Source: Mesostigma viride (taxonomy: Eukaryota > Streptophyta > Mesostigmatophyceae > Mesostigmatales > Mesostigmataceae). From it: DNA of 64,000 nucleotides. Every line of letters begins with the position of its first letter. The stretch's first letter is position 1. Below the pieces are notes generated by a model. That model did no database searches. It was not told the DNA's origin and saw nothing but the letters and a program-made list of their open reading frames with translations. Where the stretch lies: contig RPFO01002013.1 in NCBI GenBank assembly GCA_009746045.1, positions 90,001-154,000 of the forward strand, in the 5' to 3' direction. Below are positions 30,878-41,770 of this stretch, one piece after another. A program made the translations under genes and the position numbers.

Positions 30878-31281
30878 TGTGGGCTATGTGTTGATATGGT
30901 ATTGTGACTAATCGAGTGGGCGGAAGTCTGTCAGTGATCGGAAGTTGAGTACTTTCGGCTGTGGCCGATGTGTGTGGCGCCGCGCCGGTACTTGTGCAGT
31001 TTTACTACTTGCGGTGGTATCGCTCTATTTCTGGGTATACTTTGTGGCGTCGCGTTGATAGCTTCAGTTCGCGGTATGTGTGTCTTGTGGTTGAGCTGAT
31101 GCGTTGCGGTGATGATCCACAAAGGCAGCCGTCATTACATTTTGGGGCGCAATCACCATGTGAGCGCGCGCACCTACGGGCCTAAGGGCTGCGGGCTATG
31201 GATCTGAGCACAATACCCACTACCATCATCTTCGAGGATCTTCGCCAATCCTTAAGCTTGTAATTGATGCTTTATTTAACA
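30878..31281 (+). repeat. J 3' LTR, right part
   Basis: 404 bp continuing the J LTR after the C insertion, ending TTTATTTAACA, followed by the CAAGG duplication at 31282-31286. Matches 6389-6790 with a 2-bp insertion near 31038. Confidence 0.92.
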
Positions 31282-32012
31282 CAAGGACCTGAATTTCCAG
31301 ACTGTGATGGGAGCCCTGCGTGCAGGCCAAGCCAAGGATGACCTTACCAAGGCAATAGAGATCATTACCGGCCTGGTAGAAGGGGAGGAGAGGGACATGA
31401 TTGCACAGCTGAGAGCCCAGGGCAAGCTGACCGAGTCTGGGTTGATGGCCTCTGCCCCTCCCCCAGCTGCTCCCAATTCAGTGCCCCTCCCTGCACCCTC
31501 TGTGCCAAGCACTGTTACCCGGCCTGCCAAGCCACAGGATGCAACGGGCAAGGTTGCCGGTGTCAACAACGGCAAGCCTGCTGGAGTAGGCAACGGTGGC
31601 AAGCAGCGTGGTGGAGGCCGTGCCCGTGGTGGCGGGCGCGGTGGCAGACGTGGGCTGTGGCAGGGCAGGCCATTGGTGCAGCAGCAGAGACAGCAGCAGC
31701 ATTATGCCCCAGCACAGCAGGCAGGACAGCCGCATTATGCTTCACAGCCGCCGCAGCCGCAGCAGCAGTTTGCACAGCAGCAGCAACAGCGGCAGCCACA
31801 GAGGCAGGAGTCTGGTGCATGCTTCATATGCGGGAGAAAGGGTCACCTGGCACGCACATGCTACAATAGGCACGCTGACAGCATCATTGCCAGCTCGCAG
31901 CAACAGCAATGCACAGGGCCCTGCCGTCTGTAACCGCTGCAAGCAGCCAGGACACTTTGCACGTGACACGCACCTGTGCCCGGCGGCCCAGAGTGGGGGC
32001 CGTAGGCAGTGA
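31282..32012 (+). pseudogene. Element I, piece 2a: gag C-terminus and nucleocapsid
   Basis: The gag frame resumes after J with LNFQTVMGALRAGQAKDDL. It is followed by a Pro/Ala linker, an RGG-like tract (GGGRARGGGRGGRRG, about 31605-31655) and Gln-rich repeats. A CCHC knuckle CFICGRKGHLARTC (about 31822-31863) follows, and then, after a frameshift and stop at 31933, a second knuckle-like CNRCKQPGHFARDTHLC (about 31935-31985). Frame breaks show the copy is decayed. Confidence 0.7.
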
Positions 32013-32038
32013 CTAGGGTCCGGTGGTGAGGGTGAGGC

Positions 32039-33290
32039 ATGGCTGGTGATGTGCCAAATATGCGAGCTAGTGCGGGGCAGCACGGCTCGACCCCCCAGGC
32101 TAGCTCACCCCGCCTGGGTGCTCGCGTGGCAGCGCTAGATGAGAGCGCTGGTGAGGAGGGGGACCATGCAGAGCAGGGGGCAGTTGCAGTAGGGGATGAA
32201 GCACTGTCTCAGGGAACGAGGGAGAAGGGGGTTGGAGGAGGTACTGCAGGGCCGGTACACACTGCAGTTCTGGACGGGCCACCGGTACGAAGATCCTCCC
32301 CACACCCGGGACCTCATGATCAATGTCCATTGGAGGCAGGTGGTACACTCAGTGTACTTAACATGGCAATGAGGTTACACACACGGTTGGGTCATGGTCA
32401 CGCTGCAGAGCACTGGGCAGCATCACTGGGGTTTTCGGAGCTGGTGGCGACGTGCAGAGAGGTCTGGCAGAGGTGTAAGCATTGTCAGCGCAATGTGCCT
32501 AAGCCGCATAAGTTTCATGCACGTAGACCAGTGTTAGAGAGGGGCCCGGTGCAAGTGGATGTGCTCAATTGTACGATGACAGGGAGTATGTGCTAGCGGT
32601 GGGGCGGTTCTCCAAGTTCAAGGCGCTAGAGGTGTTGCCACGCAAGCACAAGGAAGAGCTGCTCACCAGCCTGCGCTTGGTAAAGGCCAAGTTTGCCGTG
32701 GTGTCAACTTTAGAGTGTGACTGGTCAGCAATTCGAGTGTTGCATGAAGGAGCCGGGGTTTGAGCAGATTGTGGTGGCGGGGGCGGCAGATCACGAACAT
32801 CACGGGTTAGTGGAGAGACGTATCAGGACCTCCAAGTTTGTGATGAGTGCTATGGCCAGGATGCGCTCGCTGTCGTACCGCGATCAGGCTCTGTTGTGCA
32901 GGTGCAGATAGAGGAGCACATGAATCACAGGGTGATGGTCAGGGTACATGTGGATGGTGAGGAGGTAGCCGGCGTCACGCCCCATGGGTTGGAGATGGGC
33001 CTGCTCCCGCTGGAGGCGGTAGAAGCATACCGTGATTGGCTGTGTGACCGGTACCTCAGGCTGGTGGACATGGACCTGCGCAGGGGTGATGTGTACGTGC
33101 CTAGCGAGGGAGCAAGGGTGTGGGCGTACCGGGAGGGAAGTGCTTTGGAACAGGGTTTGTGGGAGGGCCCTGTTGTGGTCAAGTCAGTGGACGGTGACCA
33201 CATGTTGGCGAAGGTTGGGCGTGAGGACCGCCGCTTCGACCGACTACTGGCGTGGAAACACTTGCGGCCGTACTACGAGGGGCTAGGTGC
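32039..33290 (+). pseudogene. Element I, piece 2b: integrase, multiply frameshifted
   Basis: The HHCC zinc region (LHTRLGHGHA...CKHCQRNVPKPHKF, about 32370-32520) is followed by the core with catalytic D in VQVDVLN (about 32555) and then a frame change. The next piece carries the VSTLECDWSAI strand (about 32700) and, in yet another frame, GLVERRIRTSKFV with the Glu (about 32805). The C-terminal domain (GDVYVPSEGARVWAYREG...GLWEGPVVVKS, about 33085-33190) follows in a fourth frame. The order and motifs match C and A. Confidence 0.75.
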
Positions 33291-33499
33291 GCCAGCAGAC
33301 CTGCCCCATGAGGAAGGTGCGATGGGCTCCAGCGCGCAGGCTGGAGGTGAGGCGGGGGACCCAGGGACGGCCGCAAGGGGGGTGAGAGAGGAGACGGGGC
33401 CTGATCAGCCTGCGCCCTCTCTTCCGTCGGATGGTGGGTTGCCACTGCCCAATGGCGGTCCAGCCAGTGTGGGACCAGGCGGGCTGGCGGGGTTGCCCC

Positions 33500-34240
33500 T
33501 TCCGCTGATGGTCAGGAGGTGCAGCGCGCAACAATGTTTGCCCGTGTCATTGAGCGGCTGCAGGAAGCCCGGCGGGCAATCGCGGAACGCGAGCAGCCGG
33601 GGGGCACGTTACCACGGGCCGGCGGGGCGGGCAGGCCGTCGGCTGTAGGTGGGGCGCCTCAGGCCGGCGAGGGAGCCGTAGGAGGGCCACCACAGTCCAG
33701 CGAGGTCAATGCAGGGCCAGCCGCAGGTGGAGAGGCACAGGCCGGCGATGCTGGCGCATCGACCGCAGGTGCGGGGCTACAAGCCGATGGCGCTGATGGG
33801 TCGGCTAGCATGCACCCGGCGCGAGCCACTGAGCGGCGATGATGGCTCCGAGGGCGGAGGCAACGTCGCAATGGAGGCCGGTAATGAGGTAGCCTCGGTG
33901 TCTAAGCTAGTGGATTTTCAGCAGGACGGGCTGGCTGGGTGTCGGTTGGAGGTGGATACTAATGCGGTGGTGTGCTTGCTAGGTGAAGGGGTAGCTAGGC
34001 ACTTCCCGCTACAGCCGTCCAAGTGGAACTTTGTGGAGGACTTTTCTGGGGTGGTGCGCCTGCCGGTAGTGGGCGAGGTGATGCTGACCATTCTTGGGCG
34101 TGACACTCCTTTCTGAGTGCTTGAGGGCTATGATGGGCCGGCGATTCTGGGGCTGCCATTTCTTAATCACCCTGATGTTGTGATCCAGAGCTCTAGTTTG
34201 ACCAGGGAGGGCCATGGGTCGATAGAGTTGGAATCGTAGA
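33500..34240 (+). pseudogene. Element I, piece 2c: protease-like domain after integrase
   Basis: After a low-complexity Gly/Ala linker and a short ARVIERLQEARRA helix (counterpart of the ADAVRILQAAHRA helix of C), the frame from about 33880 reads LEVDTNAVVCLL. It continues DFSGVVRLPVVGEVMLTILGRDTPF, a stop at 34114, then GPAILGLPFLNHPDVVI. This is the retropepsin pattern (D-T-x triad, hydrophobic strand, ILG-x-x-F) with Asn in the usual Gly position. It sits between INT and RT, as in A and C. The TGA stop and surrounding frameshifts show decay. Confidence 0.65.
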
Positions 34241-34245
34241 AGGCA

Positions 34246-34865
34246 GTGCAACCTCTCAGTCTCGTCTCAAGCACCGTGGCTAGGCTAGCGGCACTGACAG
34301 GGACAGAGGGTGTGGCGTGGGGAAAGGATCTCCCGCCAGCGGTAGACCTGGTCATGCCTGCGTTGTTGCATCCATCCAGCATCGGTATTACCAAGCGAGA
34401 CATCGCTGCACATTCTCCGATTGGCTATGAGAGGCTGGTACTAGAGATGTCGACGCAGAGTGGTTTCTCCAGCTGGTGGTGCGCGTTTCACAGGGCGCTG
34501 GAGGAGTGGCAGGGGTATGGTGTGTATGAACCGATGGACAGTGTGCCCAAGGGGGCCAAGGTACTTCCTCTCAAGATGGTCTTGTCTCACAAGGTAAAGG
34601 CTGGGGTGGAGGTATGCTATATGTGAAGCCGGTGTCGCAGGAGTTTTCGGGAACCAGTGAGCTGGCCAAGGAGGAGCTGTACACCCCAGGTCTGGCGTGG
34701 GATAGCTTCAGGATTATCACCATGCTGTATCTCGGTTTCCTGGATGAGGGCAGAGACTATGGGTGTGCGTCTATTGATGTCAAGCGTGCTTTCCCTAACT
34801 CTAGCGAGGAGGTCACTGGCGCGTGAGGTGTGGGAAGGCACGTCACCCCTGGTGGTCCAGACACC
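34246..34865 (+). pseudogene. Element I, piece 2d: RT N-terminal half
   Basis: The RT entry region (IGYERLVLEM...FHRALEEW..VYEPMDSVPKGAKVLPLKMVLSHK) is followed, after a frame change, by FSGTSELAKEELYTPGLAW, motif A SIDVKRAFPN (about 34770) and EVWEGTSPLVVQTP. It is cut there by element A at the ACACC target (34861-34865). The RT continues at 49362. Confidence 0.8.
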
Positions 34866-35342
34866 AGTTAGTCTCCATGCTTTGCTGTAGACTAAGTCTC
34901 AAAGGCATTGTGAATACAACGTATGAATAAGCCTTGTAAACCTACGTTGGTATGTGAATATAAATACCACGTGGGCTATGCAGATAGGAATGCTAGTCGA
35001 GTCGCATACGTTTCCCTAGATAGGTACTTTGGGTACTGGGGTACGTGACAGATGTCAGTACCCAGTATACGTAGTGTCCTGTCATTGGACGGCCGGTACT
35101 AGAGTATCCTAGATAGGGACCGTACTGCAGCGTGCATTGATCTGTGATCGCACGATGCAGTGACTAGACTGCTACCTGTCATCGTGTGGCCTCGGGCCAA
35201 CGGTCTGCACCCAACGGTCACTGGCGGCGCAGCCGGTGAGAGGAACGTTGATAAAGGGTAAACCTATTTTCTAATGAACCAAGCAATTCATTGCTCACAG
35301 CCTTCAGTGTTCTCAAGCAATATATCCCACCGCATTCTAACT
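34866..35342 (+). repeat. A 5' LTR
   Basis: 477 bp with 6-bp inverted ends AGTTAG/CTAACT. Carries TATAAATA at 34959-34966. Only 18 nt separate it from the ORF1 ATG, so there is almost no leader and no obvious TGG-type primer-binding site. Confidence 0.9.
34959..34966 (+). promoter_or_regulatory. Putative TATA box in A LTR
   Basis: TATAAATA, repeated at 48982-48989 in the right LTR, sits about 90 bp into the LTR and is a reasonable core promoter for element A transcription. No transcript data support it here. Confidence 0.4.
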
Positions 35343-35360
35343 TGAATTTTATTTGCTACC

Positions 35361-36938
35361 ATGGCTATCACGAACAAGAATGTCGCTAAGAAGCTTACCT
35401 ACAACGAGGATGATGATGGGCAGGATCGGCGGATGCCCAAAGACAACAACCAGAAGCCGGCTGGCGATGCGGCCATTTCCAAGAAAAAGAAAAAGAACAA
35501 AAAGACTCACAATGTTTGCCAGGACGAGGGGACGGCGGCTGCAAAGCCGACCGACCTACCCCCCTCTCCTGAGAGGCCGGAGGCCGAGACGGCTCCCCCT
35601 CGGGGGACCGGCTTACCCTCGACTCCGGCGGCTGCCCCAGCCGCAACCACGGCTGGCGCGGCCATGGCTGCGGAGACCTCGGTGGTAAACCCCACTGAGG
35701 CTCCCCAGTTCGGCCCCCCGCTGCCAACTATTCGGGAGCTTATGCCCCGACAGGTGGCTTCGGTGGCGCCGGACGGGACGATTACCTTTCGTCCCGCCAC
35801 ATCAAACCTCAATGTCCCTTTCGCCCAGGGACACAACCACATTGAGCTTCAACTTGGGCGACCATCGTCCCTTCTTCGCAAGAAGAAGGACATGGAGAGC
35901 ATTAAGCTCGCACGGGTGGTGAGGAAACCCGTGGAGCCCATCGGCGGACAACCCATGTCCGACGATGAGGTCTCCGACACTGCCAGTCTCCCCGATGGGG
36001 AGACTGAGATCAATCTTACCCCAGCGCTCCTGGCGGTCGAGCAGGCCGCGCTGGTGGCTAATGAAGAACGCCGAGCGAGGCAGCGCGACCGGGAGGTCCG
36101 TCGAGAGGCGGCCTTCCGGCTCGCTGCCAAGCGGCAAGAATATGAAGAGGAGGCCGCCCGTCGCCTGGCCACCCACCAGGCGATGGCGGAGGCGTACCGC
36201 GAGGCCACTCAGCGGCTACGTGACCTCCTCAAAAACGCTGACTATCCCATGCAATATGCGGATAGTCAAGACCTGGCCGAGCTTGCTCGGTCAGCACATT
36301 TTAAAACCATGTCCTCCCTAACCCAAGCCAGGGTCACGGAGGCCATCTTGGCCAAACATGGGGTGGTAGCTGAAGAAGCCCCCCCGCTGGAAACCACCAG
36401 CAAGAAACCCTCTCCCCCCCAACCCTTGCAGTACAAGGAGGGACTGCTGGCCCTGGGCGCGAGGAAGGGCAAAGAGGCGGACTGTCCAGTCCGGCCTGCT
36501 CTGATTATGGGAGACCCACTCCCTGACATCCCTGAGGATGAGGCTGCCTTTCAGGCAGCCCTCCGGGAGCATGAGGTACGCAAGGAGATGAAGCGTCTCA
36601 TGCGGGAGGTGGCCAAGAGGAGAGCGGAGGCAGACACCCCTGCCCGCCCCTCCACCGATGGGGCTGGACCCAGTGGGGTTACCCGGACACCCCCGGGCTC
36701 CCCCCGGGCCACCACGACCCCACCTCCCCCTCCCCCACCACCCCAGGTTCGCCCTGTGGGTTGGGGCCCCCTCCCCAACCAGGGGGGTGGCCAGGACCCC
36801 AGGAGGCCCTGGGGGGAGGTGCAGAGGTGCCAAGGGCACCTAACCAGCCTGCTGAGGCCCCCCCAAGGAGCGGGGATGTCCTGGAACAGCTCGCTATTCT
36901 CCAGGCTCAGCTGGCTTCATTGCAAGACCAGCAGTTAA
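35361..36938 (+). CDS. Element A ORF1, novel protein upstream of gag
   Basis: 525 codons from a clear ATG. The N-terminus is Lys-rich (SKKKKKNKKTHN, nuclear-localisation-like), then a Pro/Ala region. A compact segment follows (IRELMPRQVASV...ITFRPATSNLNVPF...HIELQLGRP, about 130-175), then a long charged coiled coil (residues of about 220-295, EERRARQRDREVRREAAFRLAAKRQEYEEEA type). A second helical part and a Pro-rich stretch come next, ending in VRPVGWGPLPNQ (about 465-474). The last 52 residues overlap the gag-pol frame. A slippery heptamer at the junction suggests ORF1 may be the N-terminal part of a frameshift fusion with gag-pol. It is homologous to ORF1 of C through PVGWGP. It probably acts in particle assembly; I recognise no family. 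Confidence 0.7.
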   Translation: MAITNKNVAKKLTYNEDDDGQDRRMPKDNNQKPAGDAAISKKKKKNKKTHNVCQDEGTAAAKPTDLPPSPERPEAETAPPRGTGLPSTPAAAPAATTAGAAMAAETSVVNPTEAPQFGPPLPTIRELMPRQVASVAPDGTITFRPATSNLNVPFAQGHNHIELQLGRPSSLLRKKKDMESIKLARVVRKPVEPIGGQPMSDDEVSDTASLPDGETEINLTPALLAVEQAALVANEERRARQRDREVRREAAFRLAAKRQEYEEEAARRLATHQAMAEAYREATQRLRDLLKNADYPMQYADSQDLAELARSAHFKTMSSLTQARVTEAILAKHGVVAEEAPPLETTSKKPSPPQPLQYKEGLLALGARKGKEADCPVRPALIMGDPLPDIPEDEAAFQAALREHEVRKEMKRLMREVAKRRAEADTPARPSTDGAGPSGVTRTPPGSPRATTTPPPPPPPPQVRPVGWGPLPNQGGGQDPRRPWGEVQRCQGHLTSLLRPPQGAGMSWNSSLFSRLSWLHCKTSS

Positions 36939-37878
36939 CAGCTACCCAGCTGCAAACTGTCGAGGGCTTGCGCGCCCTGATGTCGCGGTATGAGCGGGGG
37001 ACCATCAACCTGGATCCCACCCGCCTCCAACAGGCAACCGACGGCTTCTTGAGGGCCAACCCCCCTCTCACAGGTGTGTTTAACCCTCATAAAAAGGAAT
37101 CCAAAATCAATATTGCTGGCTTGCCTGAGGGTCACACTGTTGAACAAGCTAAGCAATTTGTCTTTGCTCTGGAGTATGGGATGGAAGGCCTTAACCTTAG
37201 ACATCAGTTTAAGGCTCTCAGGGCCTCCTCCACATTCCATCAATCATCTCCTGCAATTAGAGCATTGATTCAAACCTATCAGGAACGCACCCTGACACCT
37301 GAAGCAGCCATTGAACAGTGGCCTACCTTTATCACTGATCTGAAACAGCTAGTGCTTACCAATAACCACATGGAAGCAGTAGAACGTTTCAACTGGCTTG
37401 CTGCATATAAGGTGAACAAGAATAACCTCTCTGGGGATGCAAAAACATACAGGGTAATGATTGAGAAAGACCTTGAGCTTCTCAAGCTCCAACCAAGGTA
37501 TCTCATCCACACCTGGCTAACAAAAGCCAATTTGCAACCTTCTGTCCTGGCTACCCTGCTTACAGGCCTCAAGTCCCTCTGGGACAACTTCAGAGCTGCC
37601 ATGCTCTATATCGAGGAGGCAGTGGACCCCCTGGGTACTGGCAACCCCCAGGCCCAGGACCCCAAGGTCCAGGGTGTCCAAGGCCACAAACGCAAGGGGC
37701 AGGCCAGACAGGGGGGGGCACCCAAGACCCACAAGTCCTCCCACCAAGGGGGCAGTGGCTCTCAGGGGCGTGGCAACACGTGGCACCGTGTGCCCCTGCA
37801 TGGCAACCCCAACAACAACAACAACAACAACAATAACAACAACAGGTCCCAGCAGGGCCAGAAACGGTCCCAGCAGGG

Positions 37879-37909
<31 letters not shown>

Positions 37910-39081
37910 CAACCTGGAAACCCTGGTCCACGCTGTGTGAGGTGCTTCCAGAGGGGGCATATTCGGGACAACTGCCCCAACAACGACTCCCTGCACACCA
38001 ACGTGGATCTCTGCCCGGGTTGCTGGCATGCACGTCATCCCCTGGGACCTCCTGGCAGCCGGTGCAACAGGACTCGCTACCAAAAACAATGTGAGTTCTC
38101 TCACCTTGCTTACTCTGAGGATGATGATCTCATTACCATTGGGGATGGCAGCCAGGGCATAATTGATTTTGAGGCAGCAACCTTACTGTCCTCCCAGCAC
38201 CCTGTACTGGAACCTTACATAAAAGCCCAAACCCCCACTGTTGACAACTCCATAGACATCAAGGAGCTTGCTCATCAGCTGCACCTAGCCATGGGTCATG
38301 AAACAGTGGCTGAGGAACTGGCCAGACGGCTGGGGGGTAGTAGCATGGGAAAACAACTCAGGAATGCAGTAAAACTGGCTAGACAACACTGTCAAGAATG
38401 TCAGTTCAATAGCCCCAAACCTCAAAAATGGCATACTGCAACCCCTTCCACCAATAGGGGCATGATAGTGGGGGATGTGATGCACATCAACAAAGATGTC
38501 CAACCCTACCTGATCCTAAAAGACTCATGGTCCAGGTTCACAGTCATGGAACCCTTACCTGGCATGTCTGCAGGGCAGCTACGTGTTGCACTCATGATTG
38601 CTTTACCCAGATTCTACCCAGTTGACAGAATTTTGCTTGATCAACAATTTTCTTGTCTGACTGACCTGGAAGGGTGTGAAGCAATAGAGATTGCTGGGCT
38701 GGAAGATCATGAGGGTCAGGGGGTCATTGAAAGAACCATCAGATCTGTCAAAACCCTACTAGCCAAAAATCCTTCCAAGGATGCTACTTCAGGGGTCTAT
38801 TGTGACAGGGCACTCTGGTGTCATGAAATGTGCACCACCCTAAACATGAGACCTGTCTTGCATGCCACGTGGGGTGAAGTAATCCCAGCAGGCCTGCAGG
38901 CAGGTGTATATCCCCCAGAGGTGATAGCACTGTACAACACTGCACGTGCACAAACCTCAGCAAAACTGGCAGAAAAAGATAAAACCCATTCCAGGCCAGT
39001 ATTCCAAAAAGGTGATCAAGTTCTCTATTACAAGGAAAACAGCTTTGGTAAGGTAATTGGAACTTGGCTAGGTCCAGTTAC
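36761..39081 (+). CDS. Element A gag and integrase (pol part 1), cut by B
   Basis: The frame opens with a TTG (36761), with no ATG before about 36980, so it depends on ORF1 or an indel. A coiled-coil start (LEQLAILQAQLASLQ) is followed by the gag helical domain (KINIAGLPEGHTVEQAKQF...YIEEA, about 37090-37620), a basic linker, two poly-Asn tracts and a CCHC knuckle CVRCFQRGHIRDNC (37934-37975). Integrase: HQLHLAMGH...CQEC zinc site (about 38275-38405), D in GDVMHINK (about 38472), D in LLDQQFSCL (about 38638), E in GVIERTIRSVK (about 38735). The C-terminal domain begins GDQVLYYKE...GTWLGPVT and is interrupted by B right after GTTAC (39077-39081). The frame resumes in phase at 45978, after the second GTTAC copy. 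Confidence 0.85.
36782..36814 (+). promoter_or_regulatory. Candidate -1 ribosomal frameshift signal
   Basis: The heptamer GGGGGGT (36782-36788) is in the correct X-XXY-YYZ phase of ORF1. It is followed by an 8-nt spacer and a perfect 7-bp GC hairpin CCCCAGG/CCTGGGG (36797-36803 / 36808-36814, 4-nt loop). A -1 slip leads exactly into the gag-pol frame, which lacks an upstream ATG. The alternative is a lost G in the G6 run. Confidence 0.45.
37810..37911 (+). repeat. Two (AAC)n runs encoding poly-Asn
   Basis: AAC/AAT runs at about 37810-37845 and 37880-37911 are separated by RSQQGQKRSQQG. Reverse-strand poly-Val/poly-Cys/poly-Leu frames are shadows. Confidence 0.85.
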
Positions 39082-39815
39082 TGTAACAGTATTTTCTGAC
39101 AGTGTGTATACTGTTACATCCAAGTGGACGTGAACTTGGAGTTCAACGTTCAGTGGAAATGGCTGAGTCTTTTGTACGGCCAAAGTGTAATGATTCCTGG
39201 CCTGACTTGACTTTTGGGGACTTATATGCGGAGTGCCCTTTTGATGGTCCTTTGTGTTGGGCCCTGGACGGTACGGGACAGTACCTTGGAATCTATGTGT
39301 AATCTGACTGATGTCAGTTAGTATCTTTCGTAAGTTAGGGGTGTAAAGCATACAGAGAGAGAACCTTACCGGTTCATCTGTGTTCTGATTGGCTGAGACC
39401 TGTAGGATTGCGTTGGACTCCTCTGTGTCGGCGGGGACATAAGCTTTGCCTGTTTGTCACCATAGCCATCACGCGGATACCCCCAATTATGTGAAGTTAT
39501 TTCTAATAACCAAACATGCTCACTTCAGGCCCTGTTATTGGACAGCCATATCCGATAGACAGCTAGGAAGTCTTGTGTCTGTATGAACAAGCAGAGAGAC
39601 GCCCGACCAAAAGGGGACCACCGCTCTCTACCGCGTAAGTACCGTCTCGTAGGAATGGCCTCTAGACGGGAAACGACCACCCTCTACGATTCCTGGAGAG
39701 TGCTAGGAATCTCCCCTGTCTCTTGGGGTTTGATAAGTCCGTTCTGTCTTTAATGACAGGAGGTAAAAGATCTGTGCATTTAGTGGAGCAGAGACCACCA
39801 TTTTATTCTGTTACA
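39082..39815 (+). repeat. B 5' LTR
   Basis: 734 bp. Compared with the 3' LTR it shows a handful of substitutions (near 39144-39156), a 1-bp indel near 39218 and a 4-bp indel (CTAG-containing) near 39565. Low divergence indicates recent insertion. Confidence 0.9.
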
Positions 39816-39816
39816 T

Positions 39817-39829
39817 TGGTAATCGGAGG
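39817..39829 (+). other. B primer-binding site candidate
   Basis: TGGTAATCGGAGG one base after the 5' LTR; TGG complements the CCA end of a tRNA. The tRNA species cannot be assigned from memory with confidence. Confidence 0.55.
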
Positions 39830-41770
39830 TTTGACCTCTGAACAGACTTATCAAAGCATGGGACGAGTTTCCGTGTACTGACTCTTTCAGTATACATCAA
39901 CCATTTCCGCCTACCAACGTTTTTTCTACCGAGGGAAGAACAAGAACGATAGCATTCGTCCTGGTTGAGACATTTAGAAGAAAGCTTTCTATCTAGCTCA
40001 GCGGCCAGTCACCTGGCGGTTTCACTAACCCTGCTGAACTGTATAGAGTGCATTCTTCACTGGGCAGCGAATTTCTTTTTGCAGTCTGTGTTGCGGAATA
40101 GGCTAGGCGTCTGGCATGGGACGTTCTCACGAACAAGCCGAGCCAGACCACATTTTCCTGAGCCCAAGCTAACGCACCAGACCAGCCAACTCAAGTGATT
40201 CTGCTGCTGTCGCCTATTCGACACTGCGTCAATCTGCCCGACCCGCTGAAACGGCAACGAGCTCTACACGACAACAACAATCAGCCGACACAGTGTGGTG
40301 GTGGCAACGAGTTCTTCCAGTCGTGCCAATGCCTTCTTTTTCAACGACTACATCTGCCAGTTTTAGTGACAACATCTTCATGTTTCGGCAACAACCTTTC
40401 GCTCTAGCGCCGACGTTTTGCTGTAGCAGCGACTTCTGGTTGTGGCGACAGCGTCGTCTGCTGCAACGGCATCTGCTAGGCCAACATCTTGAAAAGCAGG
40501 TGGGCACCTGGTGATCTCTTTTGGTTGCAGAAGAGATGCCTAGGGGATGAGACATTTTTCTTTCTGTTCACCACCATGATGCTAGAATGGAGAAGACCCA
40601 GTCCTGTAAGCAGTTTGGAGGAAGGTCTTTTCCCTGTTCTAGTCATGGCTTGTAAAAAGGGTGACAGTCCCATGTCTCTTAAGGTGTGCTGTAATACTGC
40701 TGACACCTTGACGGTGTTGTGCCTAACACCTGCGTGCCTAGTTAGGGAGTGCTGGCTTCTTCCCCCATAGGGTGGGAGGAGAACAACCTAGTTGTTCCCA
40801 TCATTACATTATTCCATGCCTGTGATGCTGTTTTAGCATTGCTGTGTGAGTCTGAGCTTTTAGCACTCACCATAGGCTTGCGTGGAGTAAATGTTTTGAT
40901 TGGTGCCTGTCACTGCCCTCTAGTAGTGTATCTGGTACATTGTAGGGTCTCACCCACCGTAAAAATTTTCTGGGAGGTGTGGATCTGACCAGACACCTTG
41001 TGCATGGTTCTGGCACGTACCAGCACACAGCCAGATAGTTAGTAATAGAAAGGCTATCTATTCCAGGATGGTTTTGATAGTCAGTAGTTTATTTAGAATA
41101 CAACCAGGACTTGGGTCAGCCAGCATTCAATGTTATTTCTTGGTGCAGGCTGAAACTTGTACCCCTGTCCTGGGTAGTCACGGGCACTTGTATTATCTAT
41201 GGATGGTGTGCTCTATTGCATCTATGGCTTGCTGTAGATGTGATAGAGTACTGCACTCTATAGATAGTATGACGTGCACCTCTTCAGTTGCATAGACATC
41301 TTGCAGCTGTAGGTAGCTACTGCGGTGCCTCTTTTGAGTGCATGCTTCTGCAGTGCCTCCTTGGGTGCATCCCTGCCATGTTCTCTGGTCTTGCACACAT
41401 AGGTGCCTTGATTGCGTGAACTAGCTATTTTGTTCACTGCTGAGAACATTGTAATGGGCAGTGTCAAGTCTTTCCTTTTCTTCTTTTTTTAGTAGAAAGG
41501 ATGCTTGTTCACTGGGTCCCATAAGGAGTATGGTCATCAAGTTGCTGCATAGGACGTACTTTACGTCTGCCCTTGATGACTCAGGTTGGCAATAGTGCCT
41601 TTTAGCAATCTGCTGTAGTCATAGTTTTATAGCTGGCTTGTCCTAGACACGTGGGCTGTGACGTGTTGACTCTTGTCACCCTGTGTCTTGGTTAAGACCT
41701 GCTGCTTAGGGGAGCCACTAACAGTCTCCCTGTCACCTGATTTAGGCCATACAGTATTATATAGTATTAT

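Larger units (their letters stand above)
6241..31281 (+). mobile_element. Element J: large non-coding LTR retrotransposon (LARD-like), hosts three further insertions
   Basis: Two LTRs of 550 and 552 bp, nearly identical, begin TGTTGTC and end TTTAACA. They bracket the element, and the 5-bp duplication CAAGG sits at 6236-6240 and 31282-31286. The 3' LTR is split by element C. After removing the hAT, LINE and C insertions about 8 kb of internal sequence remain, with no gag, protease, integrase or RT reading frame. A purine-rich tract (GGGAAAAATGGG) lies next to the 3' LTR, as expected for a polypurine tract. No clear primer-binding site starting TGG directly abuts the 5' LTR. The 3' untranslated region and LTR start resemble those downstream of element I (50731-51030), so J is probably a non-autonomous relative mobilised by I-type enzymes. 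J sits in the gag of I. Confidence 0.85.
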
